A DNA stretch of 64,000 nt from positions 744,001 through 808,000 of the forward strand of contig JABYQU010000002.1 of NCBI GenBank assembly GCA_022264855.1, in the 5' to 3' direction. Position 1 is the stretch's first letter, and the number at the start of each line of letters is the position of its first letter. The translations under genes and the position numbers were made by a program. The DNA comes from Lenzites betulinus. Its lineage: Eukaryota; Basidiomycota; Agaricomycetes; Polyporales; Polyporaceae. The notes below the pieces were generated by a model. It ran no database searches and was not told the origin of the DNA. It saw only the letters and a program-made list of their open reading frames with translations. Below, piece by piece: positions 1 to 10,386 of this stretch.

Positions 1-45
1 TCAACGAGTTACCCTTTCTGTCCTTACTCGCCCCCAAGGTTCGAT

Positions 46-2449
46 ATGTCGACGGCCACGCCGAACATGCGAAACCGGTTCTATCAACCTGTTCAGCCGG
101 GAGACTCGACGCCGGACTTGCTCAGCCCTAACAGTCGGGCTGGCCCCAACTCAGTTTACGGGTCGGGCAACAGGTCCGCACGTCAATCCGCTAGTGCCGC
201 CTCATTGGTTAGTCAAATCCATTTGATGTTGTCGGAATACTGGTAGGTACTAAGGACTGCTCTTTGTTTACAGCGCAGCGAAGGAGTCCCAGCTTCTATA
301 TCTGACAAGGTAAGGATTACCATGCTCTTTACCTTTGGGCTACACTAGCACTATTGTGAACTCACGAGTGAACTCCCAGTATGTACTACCCCTGGACCCC
401 GATGCAATGGCTGGCATCATGATCGTCGACGGTCCCGAGCCGGACGACGCTTTGCACCAACCCGACCCCACAAGGGATCGCAAGACCGACAGAGGCGGCT
501 CCATTTTCTCATGTCGTGGATTCGTCAACATCGGCTGCCTCTTGATCCTTGGCCTTGGCATGCTGACCCTCTTGTGAGTGATCATCCAAGGTTTCTACAC
601 TAGCATCCTCATCATCCACTTCAACAGCGCCGGATACCCGATAATCACGTACTTCTTGCAGGACAAACCATCGACACTGGGGGGCTTCAATCTGGGCGGA
701 ATCAATGCTACTGGACAAGTGGCGTCGATTACGGGCAACTGGGGTCCTATTGACGTCGATACTCCCGATGATGCTCGAACGAAGACGGACTATCTAACCG
801 GCAAGACGTGGCAGCTCATCTTTAGTGACGAGTTCAACGTCGATAACAGGACGTTCTACCCCGGGGATGATCCCTACTGGGAGGCCGTGGACCTGCACTA
901 CTGGCAGACGAACAACCTGGAGTGGTACGACCCCAAGTCGATCATGACACGCAACGGGTCGGTGGAGATCACTCTCACCAACGAGCCAGACCACGGCCTG
1001 AACTACACTGGTGGCATGATGTCGACCTGGAACAAGTTCTGCTTCACTGGCGGGCTGGTCGAGGTCAGCGTTAGTCTCCCGGGCTTCAACAACATCCATG
1101 GACTATGGCCGGCCGTGTGGGCGATGGGTAACCTCGGACGTGCGGGCTATGGCGCGTCCTTGGATGGCATGGTTTGTACTCTAGTGTTCTCATATGTCAT
1201 TGCCGTTTTAATGTTGGCGTGCAGTGGCCTTACACGTACGATGCCTGCGATGTTGGCACGGCTCCGAACCAGACGATCAATGGTCTGCCCTTAAATGCCA
1301 CGATCGACGGGGACACTGGCCACGACGGTGTCCTTTCCTTCCTGCCTGGCCAGAGGCTTTCCCGCTGCACATGTCCTGGAGAATCTCATCCAGGACCCGT
1401 TCATTCGAACGGCGACTACGTTGGCCGATCAGCACCCGAGATCGATATCTTCGAAGCTCAGGTGCGCTGTACTGTGGGATACAGTCACGTATATCTTATT
1501 GAAGGATTGCATGCAGATTGGAGTGGAAGGTCTTCCGGGAGCCATTGGTGCCGTCTCTCAGTCCGGCCAATGGGGTGTACGTCGATATGAAGCAAACACT
1601 GTGAATTTGGTACTAAGCCGCATTTGTTTTCAGCCCTTCAACTTCGCCTACTCGTGGTTCAACGACTCAAGTACCTTGATCATCCCCAACGACACAATCA
1701 GTAAGCTGAATAGCTACAAGGGCGGTGTATATCAGCAAGCTACGTCAGTTGTGACGGTGACTGGTAAGCATTTATACGGATATGTCATCTATAGCGCTGA
1801 TGTCTCGCAGACCAGGAAGCATACGAATTCAATGGTGGGAAGTACACCACTTACGGATTCCAGTATAAACCTGGCTTCGAGGGAGCGGTGCGTGGTTCTT
1901 GACCTACCTACTTATAGGTTTGACTGAATACCGTTACAGTACATCGGCTGGATTGCGAACAACAATCTCGCATGGGTGCTTCACCAAGAGGGCATGGACG
2001 CGGACCCACGAGTGAACATCAGCGCTCGTCCAGTGCCCCAGGAACCTATGGTGCGAGGGCAAACTGTTGCTGTGCTATCCGTATCAGAGTCTAGCTGACC
2101 GTCAATATCTCCATACAGTATCTGATCGCCAACCTGGGCATCTCGCAGAACTTCGGTGACGTCGACTTCGCCAATCTCCGTTTCCCATCCACTCTGCGGA
2201 TCGACTGGATTCGTGTGTACCAAGACCCGGACAACATCAACATTGGCTGCGACCCCTCAGACTTCCCCACCGCGGAGTACATCAAAGCGTACGTTCATCC
2301 GGCTCTGTACTCTAGTCTTGGCAAGTGAAGGACTGATGGGTATCGCCTACAGGTATGGCGAAGCGTATACAAACCCCAACCTCACCACTTGGAGCGGCGA
2401 TTTCAAGCAGCCCCAGCCTAAGAACAGGCTGGTTGACGGCTGTGACTAG
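46..2449 (+). CDS. Kre6/Skn1-type beta-1,6-glucan synthesis protein (GH16 family)
   Basis: Type II membrane protein of the KRE6/SKN1 family, needed for cell-wall beta-1,6-glucan assembly in the secretory pathway. The product has a Ser/Pro-rich cytoplasmic N-terminus, one membrane anchor near 520-640 ([14 protein letters not shown], interrupted by an intron), then a luminal GH16-like domain. Visible landmarks are [10 protein letters not shown] (about 812), [12 protein letters not shown] (about 1100) and the GH16 catalytic signature EIDIFE (about 1431-1448), followed by [16 protein letters not shown] and the family-typical end KNRLVDGC. At least eight short introns are needed (for example 340s, 570s, 1170s, 1460s, 1580s, 1765, 1890, 2050 and 2290). 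ATG 46 is the first in-frame Met, but the frame is open to the window edge, so the true N-terminus may lie outside. About 630 residues are encoded here. Family assignment is strong; exon details are approximate. Confidence 0.9.
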
Positions 2450-2829
2450 GAGATATCAGGAGCTGTTGGCAGTCTGTAGGTCAGTACGGACGTTTCCTAG
2501 CATGTACGCAGAATGGCGTCGATATACCTTACGCTCCCGCCGTGGTGCGCTTTCTCAATTCTCATGGCGCGAAACTCGCGCTTTATCTCGGCAGCGTCGG
2601 GGTTACAGTGACTCGTTAAGTCGTGGCAGTGGCATCTCGGGATCTATTTCCTTGTAACATACATAGTTGCAAACAATCTGGCATCGTGTGAGTCGCCAGA
2701 TCCAGATCCTCCTCGCCAGGGCCTATGAGTCGGGAATCTGCCGATGCTACTAGGTGACAGTTTATTGCACATACGTCTCGGTATGTCAAAGTAGTATTCG
2801 ATCCAAATCCCCCGAGAGTTCACAACCCC

Positions 2830-3240
2830 CAAGAGCCGTTGGTGCGTCCTCCAGGATGCTGCCCCGCAACCGCGTGCCCTCGCCTAACCAACCTCCCCCG
2901 AAGAGTACCTGATCGTCAACCTGGGCATGTCCCCGAACTTCGGCACCGTCGACTTCGAGCACCTCCGCTTCCCGTCGACGCCCCGGATCGACTACGTGCG
3001 CATGTACGTACCAGGACCCGACCAATGTCAATAACAACGTCAGTAAACGGTTGTGGTGCATCCGCCGGTCTTGTGCTTAGAGGCTCGTTGCTGACGTGCT
3101 GGGCATAGGTACCTCGAGGTCTACACGAACGCGAGCTTGACTACGTGGACGGACGATTACAAGGAGCGTAAGCCGACGAATAAACTGGTTGATGGATGCG
3201 CCGTCAAACTAGGCGGCTGTGGATGGTGTGTAGGCCGGCA
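2830..3240 (+). pseudogene. Decayed C-terminal fragment of a second KRE6/SKN1 copy
   Basis: Only the last part of a KRE6/SKN1 protein is recognisable. EYLIVNLGMSPNFGTVDF followed by EHLRFPSTPRIDYVRMY starts at 2903, and YLEVYTNASLTTWTDDYK followed by a KLVDGC end lies at about 3112-3210. These match the C-terminus of the intact gene ending at 2449. At about 3003-3012 the string tacgtac carries an extra 4 bp compared with the parent, which shifts the frame; the QDPTNVN segment follows in another frame. The block equivalent to [12 protein letters not shown] is missing, and the stop after LVDGC is lost. There is no GH16 catalytic region and no start. This looks like a tandem duplication that has decayed, though it differs enough in sequence not to be recent. 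Confidence 0.75.
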
Positions 3241-3242
3241 CC

Positions 3243-3588
3243 GACGACGCGGTGTCCCGGTATTGTACACGCAGGCGCGGGGTTAGCGTACGTAGCAAGC
3301 TCATGTACAGTTCGCCTGAAGGGTGGTGTCAATTCTATACGTGTTTAGGCATGAGGCCTGAGGACCATACAAATAACAACTATGTACGAGGAAACAGAAA
3401 ATCCTGCCAGCTATGCTACATATATTACAGACGAAAGGAAAGAGGACCGCGGAGTATCCAACACTGAACCTACGTATGCGGTCCCCGATAGATACCATGT
3501 GGTCACGCGTCATCATGAGAGGGTCATGCTATCGTGAATATATCGAGAGAGGCGGACATATAGCGTCACCTGGGGGAGGGTCGTCGTG
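3243..3588. other. Intergenic, no gene seen
   Basis: This is the 3' flank between the SKN1 fragment and the convergent coiled-coil gene. Short open frames here lack any recognisable product or splice support. Confidence 0.5.
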
Positions 3589-5285
3589 TCATAATGACTC
3601 GTGGATGTCCCGCTTCTTGTCGCACAACTGGACGACACGCCGAGACTCTTCTAATGCGGATAGGACTGCAGGTCGCATTATTATTAGATCGGACGCCACT
3701 CGACACGGAGGGGACGAACCTTTCGCGAGGAACTCATGCTGTTTCCGCTCGATCTCCTCAGTGTTCGCCAGTATCTTGTTCTCTTGCACGCGCACCGCCG
3801 CCTGGTCGCGGCGCAGGTTCTCCGTCTCGATCCGGACGCGCTCCTGCGTGTCCTCGACCTTCATGCAGAGATCGCGCATCGTCTCCACCTCGCAGTGGTA
3901 CGCGATGCGCAGCTTCTCCAGCTCCTCGCCTGTGCACACAAACACAACCATCTCAGCACCACCGCACACACGCACAGACTAGGATCACACGCACTCAGCA
4001 CCTCCGCCTCGTTCGTCGTTTTGACATACTTCGACATCTGCTCGGTCCAGTCCCGGTCCATCGCCCACGCGACGGACTTCGTCTGGCTCGCCACGCTCAG
4101 CCTGCTCATGCTGTCGCGCTTCTTCAGGCTGCTCCGCCTGCGCACGATCGGCCGCTGGTCCAGGTGCTGGTCCTCCGGGCGCTCGTGTATCGTGGGCAGG
4201 CCGTCCGGCGGCGTAAAGATCTTCGGCGGCGTCCCCGACAACGGGGGTGACGCCATGGGAGACGGGCTCGAAGCGACGGGCAGGTCGAGTACCTGCGGCG
4301 CGGGGGACTCCCTCTCCGACGGCTCTGACGGGGCGGACTCGGGTGGCGAGGCGGCGCCCCGCGGGCGGTATGGTATGGGCAGAGGGTCCGGAGAGCGTAC
4401 GTGTGGGCGGGCACCGTGCTCTGCACGCAGGTACTCCGCAGACCTGCGTCCTTCCGGAGCGCGCGGGGCAGCGGTATAGTATCCGGGGGCGCCGGGCATG
4501 GATGCTTGCCGACCATGCGTCCGCAACACGGGGGGGATGCGTACGGGCCGTGCGTCCTGCCGAGGGGGCTGCGCGGCGGGCTGCATGTAGGTGACGGTCT
4601 GAGCCGGGGGAGCGGCACGCCGGGCCATGCGTTCGGGATTCGCGCCACGGGGAGGGGCGGGTTTGCTGGTAGAGGGCGCGCGACGTACCGATGTGTGTGG
4701 TGGCCCGTGCATATGCGCCTGGGAGCTGCCCTGCGCGAGGTGCGCGGCGGATTCTTGGCACTCGCGACAATATGGCGCGTTAGGAATCTCGACGGGGCCC
4801 TTGGGGATCACGGGGAGCTGCATCTTGTACCAGCGCTCCATCTCCTTCAGCCTGAAGTCGGGCGGCGCGTGCACGGTTTGGAACATGACGCGGGGCGCGG
4901 GCTTGTCCTTGGGGACGGCGGCGCGTCCGAGACGCGTGCATTTGCGGATCATGCGGTCCTTGAGGTGGCGAATCTCGACGATGCGTTCCCAGTTCGCAGC
5001 GCGGTCCTTGGTGAGCTCCGTGGCTTCTGAGTCAAGGAGATGGCTGTAGATGGTCGCCGTGCGGGGCGGTAGAAGGACCTACGGAGTGAAGACGGCTCGA
5101 TCGTGGTTTCAGAAACTGCAGAGGTGAAAAACGCGTACCCGCAGCTCGTTGGGAGTGTCTGTGCATTGTATGAATCGCCATCCAGCCCTTGCTGAACCAT
5201 CAGGGACCTCCAATTGGCCCCGGACCGGGCTCTGCTGGTAGTAGTTGAGCTGGGGGTTGGGAGCTCTGGCGGGAGTCGCTGGCAT
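3589..5285 (-). CDS. Unknown proline-rich protein with C-terminal coiled coil
   Basis: I do not recognise the family. The first exon (start 5285) reads MPATPARAPNPQLNYYQQSP, then intron, then VLLPPRTATIYSHLLDSEAT (about 5080), leading into a long exon with RMIRKCTRLGRAAVPKDK. That exon has a compact N-terminal part (FRLKEMERWYKMQLPVIPKG, then a C..C pair in YCRECQ), a long Pro/Ser/Arg-rich disordered middle, and the conserved-looking stretch RRSSLKKRDSMSRLSVASQT. An intron at about 3936-3999 restores EAEVLSEELEKLR, which continues into a heptad-rich coiled coil (RIETENLRRDQAAVRVQENK) to the stop at 3589. About 500 residues. It is probably a scaffold or regulatory protein of the cytosol or nucleus; this is inference from composition only. 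Confidence 0.7.
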
Positions 5286-6205
5286 GGCCGGAGGAGGTGG
5301 CGCGTCGCTCTAGACGTGGCCCGCAAGCGAAGGGGTAGCGGAGAGAGAAGCAGAGGAGGACAAAAGGGAGGCGGGGGGCGGGAGGGTGCCTGCGAAAATA
5401 TAAGCGAGGCACGACTTGATCATGGACGGCGACAGAGACTCGTGCGGTGATCTGGACGCTGCACCTATCGCCCGCGCCTATTCGTCCACGCCGTGCTCCC
5501 CCCGCGCGCACTCGCATCCGCTCAGGCGAGGTCGACCATGAAGGCAGGTGCGGCTCGAAACAGTGCTGCGTCGATGAGAGCAGTGCGGCGAGCTTCGCGG
5601 CCCCCGTTTGTACTTGCCTTTCTCTCTCCGTTCTCACTCGCACAACCTCCGCCCATCCGGATCCGGGCACAGGCTTCTCAATTCACGCATCGATGTCTAT
5701 CTCGCCCGTCCGCTCAGTCAGCCGTTCCGGGGGTGGCGACGTCTCCGGACAGCGGCCCTGAGCTCGCGGAGGGAGGCCAGGTGATGGACGTCGTGGCGGT
5801 TCACAAACAAGCACTGGAGGTGGCCAATGCCGCGTGTTTGTACACCGTGGGCCTCGTATTTATGGATCTGCAGCGCCTGCCACTGCAGACGACGGCCGCA
5901 TGGCAAGCGGTGCGGCAGCGAGAAGGTGCCCCTCCGGACATACGGATACCTTCTGCGTCTGAAGACGGCGCTGCAGGCAGCGTTGCATGCATATGTTTGC
6001 AGCAGGTGCGGAGAATAGCCGCATATGGCAGGAGGGCCGGCAATGGGGCTCGCCGGAATTCCCACGCGACGATCGAGCGTCGGCTACCCCGCGGCGCTCG
6101 CTCTCGCTCTCTCCGTCCGCCATCGTCTCCATATCCTTGACCCTCGCGGGTCGGCTCCCGACTCGTCCTGCTCCTGGTTCCGGCTCTCTTCGGTCTTTAC
6201 TTTCA
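5286..6205. other. Bidirectional promoter region between two divergent genes
   Basis: About 920 bp between the start of the coiled-coil gene (-) and PEX16 (+). Several GC-rich open frames overlap here on both strands, but none shows a domain, repeated coding signal or splice logic, so I treat it as non-coding 5' flank. Confidence 0.5.
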
Positions 6206-7586
6206 ATGTCGTCTCTTTTGGCCCACTATGAATCCTTTCTTGTCGCCCATGTCTCTACCATATCCAGTCTCGAATCCTCCTTGAGGTCAATTACGTGGAT
6301 TCTCCCTGGAAGGTTCAAGGATGCTGAACTGGCGTCCGAAGCTCGTTAGTAACTCGTTACTCCATATGCCCTCACGCGTTTTGATCCCAGATGTACATAG
6401 TCTCGGCAATCTTGAATGTCATGAGCATATACCATGACACGCTCTTGGCGAGAGTGGCCCAAACGGACCCCAAGTACAAGCCTCTCCTTCCCGCCTCTCC
6501 TCACACCCGATACACTAGAGCATGGAGCGAGAAGGACGGAAGATACAAGTGGGCTGCGCGCGCACTCGAAATCTTGCGTTTCACCGAATTGCTTGTTGAG
6601 ATGGGTCTCCGTCGCAAGGTCTCAAATAAGACTCGTTGGAGGGGCATCATCCTTGTGGAGGCAGTCAAGTGCGGTCGTTCACTCTGTACGCATGGCATGA
6701 CCTGACTATTTTTCAGAGCGCTACTGCGGCTTTTGTTGCTTCGTATCACACGACGCCCTTTGCTGTCGTCTCCAATCCCCGAGCGCGAGTTTGACCCGGA
6801 GAACATTCCGGGAGGATCGGACACATCCTCCCCCACGCTGGCGCCCTCCTCCCCGCCGGACTCTGTGCTGTCTACCCCGGAGCACCTCAAGAACAACCAT
6901 ATCCCTCTGCCCATCCACCCGCTACTCATCCCTCCGCCCCCGACACATTCTCCTATCCCAGTGGAGGAATTCCTCCTGCCGAAGGCCTTGACGACCGCCT
7001 CTGTGAAGTCCCCGACCTCTCTCGTCAAGCCCCTTGCGAATCCTAAAGAATGGTTAGCTGAAATTATCTACCACGTGCGACCTCTGGTATATGGTGAGAC
7101 TGGTGTGATCATTCAATTCTTTACTCCGTTGACTTGCCTTTTGCGCAGCTATCATGCTATCATCTGGCCGCAAAGACGCGAAGCCGCTCGTGACGGCCTT
7201 GGGCATGGAACTTCTCGCGCTCAATCTCCGCCGTGTTCCCACCCAGTCTGCCGCTTTGGAACGATCTGAGTATGCGCGGAGGGACCGTGATATCGTGTGG
7301 TACCTCTTGAGGGGCTCGATCTGGGAGAATTGGACGAAGTTCGTTGTCCACTCCGCTATCACTGTGACCGAGAATGTAATTGACCTGCGGCGTTCTAGGC
7401 CCAAGCTGGAAGGCTTCGCAGACAAGACTGTGCACACCCCATTGATCGGCGTCCTCGGTGCGCTGGTCAAGGATTGGATACCGCTGATCGACGAGTATTA
7501 TTATTGTGCGTGCTTTTCATCTCGATGTGCGCGGATGTCATCAGTATGGGCATTAACCACACCTCCGCGCAGATACTGCTCCATAG
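6206..7586 (+). CDS. PEX16: Peroxisomal membrane protein PEX16 (peroxin-16)
   Basis: Peroxin acting in peroxisome membrane biogenesis. The first exon reads MSSLLAHYESFLVAHVSTIS and continues through SSLESSLRSITWILPGRFKD, the hallmark N-terminus of PEX16. After a 44-bp intron comes NVMSIYHDTLLARV, then RFTELLVEMGLRRKVSNKTR. A Pro/Ser-rich low-complexity insert (about 6790-6990) precedes EWLAEIIYHVRPLVY, the region that in PEX16 precedes the final domain. The long exon to 7505 ends in GALVKDWIPLIDEYYY. A last intron of about 67 bp (GTGCGT...GCAG) joins to give EYYYYTAP and a TAG at 7584-7586, the typical PEX16 end. Four introns. Length is about 360 residues, in the usual range. High confidence. 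Confidence 0.93.
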
Positions 7587-8048
7587 TTCCAGGCTGGCAC
7601 ATCCGGGTATCTCTATCTTGTCTCGTACGGATATATACGTGTACTATTCCATCGAGCGGTTCTTGTCCGACCAGCGCTCCGTGGCCATGCGCGTTATCCG
7701 AAGCAACTTCTGCTTGACGGCTTAACCCACATATGAAGGATGCAATGCTAACATGCCGCGTTGTGTCTGACGACATCCGGTACGAGTATGTCCACTACAC
7801 GTCATGCGAGTAGCACATGCCAAGTCTGTTCGGCCCTACCAAGTATGCGCCCGTTCATCCGCGACGCGAACTGATCACCTCCAGGACACCAATCAGCATC
7901 TATGGTACGTGATGCATACTTGAAAATAGCGGCCCGCTGCGGAACCTGTGACCTGCCGCGTAAGAGCCACAGCGATCGATAAAGACAGGTGAGTACCTCA
8001 TCTTCCAGCCTTCGCACAATCTGAACGAATCCCCGTCAGGTCCTGAGT
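7587..8048. other. Intergenic, no gene seen
   Basis: PEX16 3' flank and promoter of the downstream cupin gene on the same strand. No supported ORF or obvious core-promoter element was found. Confidence 0.5.
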
Positions 8049-8810
8049 ATGTCCTCTGATAACACTCCAGTCTCCCGCGCCGGCGTGCGGCGTATCGTTA
8101 CCGGTCATAATGTCGAAGGCATTGCAGTCGTGAAGAGGGACGACGTCATGCCTTCCAAGGAGGTGGGTGCCTGATCGAGGAGTGGACGGTATGTGCGCGA
8201 GCTTCGCTGACGCTGGGTATAGCTTGGGGAAGCGTTCCCTGGCGCAACCCTAGGTCATTTGTGGGTGACGAGCTCGTTGCCGGTGAACGACAACAATGAC
8301 GAGTGAGTATATGCGATGGCTGGCGTAGGGGTTGTGTTGGTCCAGCATACTCAGCTACTGCATGCAGCACTGACGGCGCGACGCGGAAGCCGGATGGCGA
8401 CCTCGGTATAGTCATGAAGTCCGGCCTCAACCTCCAGTACACAGACCTGGCTCCTGGTGGAAGTGTTCCGATGGTACGTCTACACATCAAGCGTGAGTGT
8501 GTTGCATCCGCTAACAGTCAGCGACTACAGCACAGAACTCCCTCGTTGGACTACAACATCCTCAGTGCGTAATCACACACACTTTGCGACCCGCCAGCGC
8601 TCAGTGTCTGCAGTCAGCGGCAAGCTCCTGCTGGTGATGGAAGACGGCTCCGAGACCCTCGCCGACAAACCCGGAGACATCGTCGTTCAGCGCGGAACCA
8701 TCCACGCTTGGAAGAACCCAGGCCCGGAGTGGGCGCGCTGGGTCACCATTCTCATTGACGCGAAACCGGCGGTGGTGAACGGTACGCCACTAGGACTCTC
8801 GCTCGGCTAA
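8049..8810 (+). CDS. Small fungal single-domain cupin protein
   Basis: A small beta-barrel (cupin) protein of about 177 residues in five exons. The start MSSDNTPVSRAGVRRIVTGH leads to GHLWVTSSLPVND, then LQYTDLAPGGSVPM|HRTPSLDYN across an intron. The distal motif PGDIVVQRGTIHAWKN is the classic cupin motif 2 with its metal-ligand His. The first motif has only one obvious His (MHRT) followed by DY, as seen in a fungal cupin group of unknown substrate. The end is LIDAKPAVVNGTPLGLSLG. Introns at about 8162-8221, 8303-8367, 8474-8529 and 8570-8609 all keep frame. Substrate and metal cannot be deduced. No signal peptide, so probably cytosolic. Confidence 0.85.
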
Positions 8811-8912
8811 GCCAGCGACAAAGGTGCGGGCGCGCATTGCAAAGCCAGTCGGACAGGAGCTGACGAATAGTGTGTATACAGAATCATGGTAGTAAATACA
8901 AGAACAGATGTA

Positions 8913-9991
8913 TCATTGCAGATTGACAAACAATCCACCGTCTACGAGTACCTGCGCGCCTGTCACGTACTTGGCGAGGTCGCTCGCCAGGAACACCACT
9001 GGGCCCGCGATATCGTCCGGAACTGTAAGGAAGCCCAGCTCAGCTCATTCACAGCACACAGACAGGGCCAAGACGTACCTCCGAGCCGCCCCAGCGCCGT
9101 CCGCTTGACCATGCCCTCCCGCTTCGCCGTGTCCGCGAGGTCGTCCTTGTTGATGTGCGTCTCGATCGTCCCCGGGAGGACGGCGTTTGCGCGGATACCG
9201 TACTTGCCCAGCGCGACTGCGCAGCTCTGCATGAGCGAGAGGATGCCTGCCTTCGTGGGCGTGTAGTGGCTATGTCAGGAGGGTCAGCGCGGTGCTGCGT
9301 CGATGTGGTATATGGCGTGGGGGACTTGCCACTGATATTCGCCGCCGACGAGGGCGGATATCGAGGAGATGCCGATGATGGAGCCGCCCTGTGGGACCTG
9401 CTCCTTCATCTGGTTCGCGACGGCTGTGCGTAGGGCGTATGGTGAGCGTTCAAGTCGTTGTCAGTGATGTTTGTGCTAACCCTGTGTTATAAAGAACGAG
9501 CCGTCGAGGTTGACTTGCCGAGTACGCTCCCAGGTCTCGGGCGGCATCGTCAGAAAGTCTGCGAATGGACAGATCCCGGCGTTGCTGACGAGCACATCTA
9601 TAGGAGAAGACAGTGAGTCTCTGATTCATTCAGCAGAAAGGGCAACCAACCTATGCGACCGAATTCCTTGACGCCTACTTCAACAATCTACACTCGTATC
9701 GCAACTCCTACTTCAACTTGGACGCTCCCCACACATGGGAACATGCTTCCGTACCTTTAACGATGTCTCACGCTCCGCGATGTCCCCAGGAACGACCGCC
9801 ACCCGCGCAGGGGCATACACATCCTCGATATGCCCCTTCAGACTCAGCACCTCCTCCGTCGTCGCGTCGTCCCCATAGTAGTGCAGCACCAAGCCCGTCG
9901 CGCCGTGCTTCGCGCACTCGATCGCACACGCGCGCCCAATCCCGCGCGAAGCGCCCGTGATGACGACGGTCTTGTTGGGCAGCAGCGACAT
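8913..9991 (-). CDS. SDR oxidoreductase, L-rhamnose 1-dehydrogenase-like
   Basis: Classical short-chain dehydrogenase/reductase of about 265 residues. The start [19 protein letters not shown] carries the TGxxxGxG nucleotide-binding motif, followed by [20 protein letters not shown] and [10 protein letters not shown]. Further exons give [41 protein letters not shown] (catalytic YxxxK), [20 protein letters not shown] and [20 protein letters not shown] with the stop at 8913. The wording around [18 protein letters not shown] and the DGGLFVNLQ end resembles fungal L-rhamnose 1-dehydrogenases as I remember them, which would place it in oxidative rhamnose catabolism. Many SDRs of this kind are also labelled 3-oxoacyl-ACP reductase. 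SDR assignment is secure; the substrate is inference. It is divergent from the KARI-like gene at 10387. Confidence 0.88.
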
Positions 9992-10386
9992 ATCGATATC
10001 CGACCGTGTATCGATATCCTTCCGTCCGATTCGCGATGAAAGCAGGGCTCGGTGAGGTCCGCCGCTGAGAACGTGTGCACCCCTTTTGTACCCCCTGCGC
10101 GCTGCCGGGCACAGGTGCAGGGCGCGGTGGGGTGCCCGGTGTGTCGTGCGGCCCGCGCGCCCGGCCGGGGGGATGTCACAGGGACATGGCGCGGTGGCCC
10201 GGAGACGGGCAGGCTGATGTTTGGAAGTCATAGGACGGGTGTTGTGCGCGCGTGCGGCCGCGACGGGGAGGCGCGGGGAGACCTGTCGGCCGGGCCAGAA
10301 TGTAGAAGCGCGACGGGGAGGGTATATAAGGTGGTGTGTCCGGGGCGGGGGGGCGTCATTATCATCTGCCCTTGACATTCCGCGCT
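9992..10386. promoter_or_regulatory. Shared divergent promoter, SDR / KARI-like genes
   Basis: A 395-bp GC-rich interval separates the two divergent start codons. A strong TATA box, TATATAAG at 10323-10330, lies 57-64 bp upstream of the + strand ATG at 10387. No equally clear TATA faces the SDR gene. Confidence 0.6.

Noticed and set aside
5493..6140. Open frames in several phases between the coiled-coil gene and PEX16
   Set aside because: Overlapping frames on both strands, no domain, no consistent splice structure; typical of GC-rich promoter DNA.
7802..8017. - strand 71-codon frame between PEX16 and the cupin gene
   Set aside because: Short, no homology recognised, lies in the cupin promoter.
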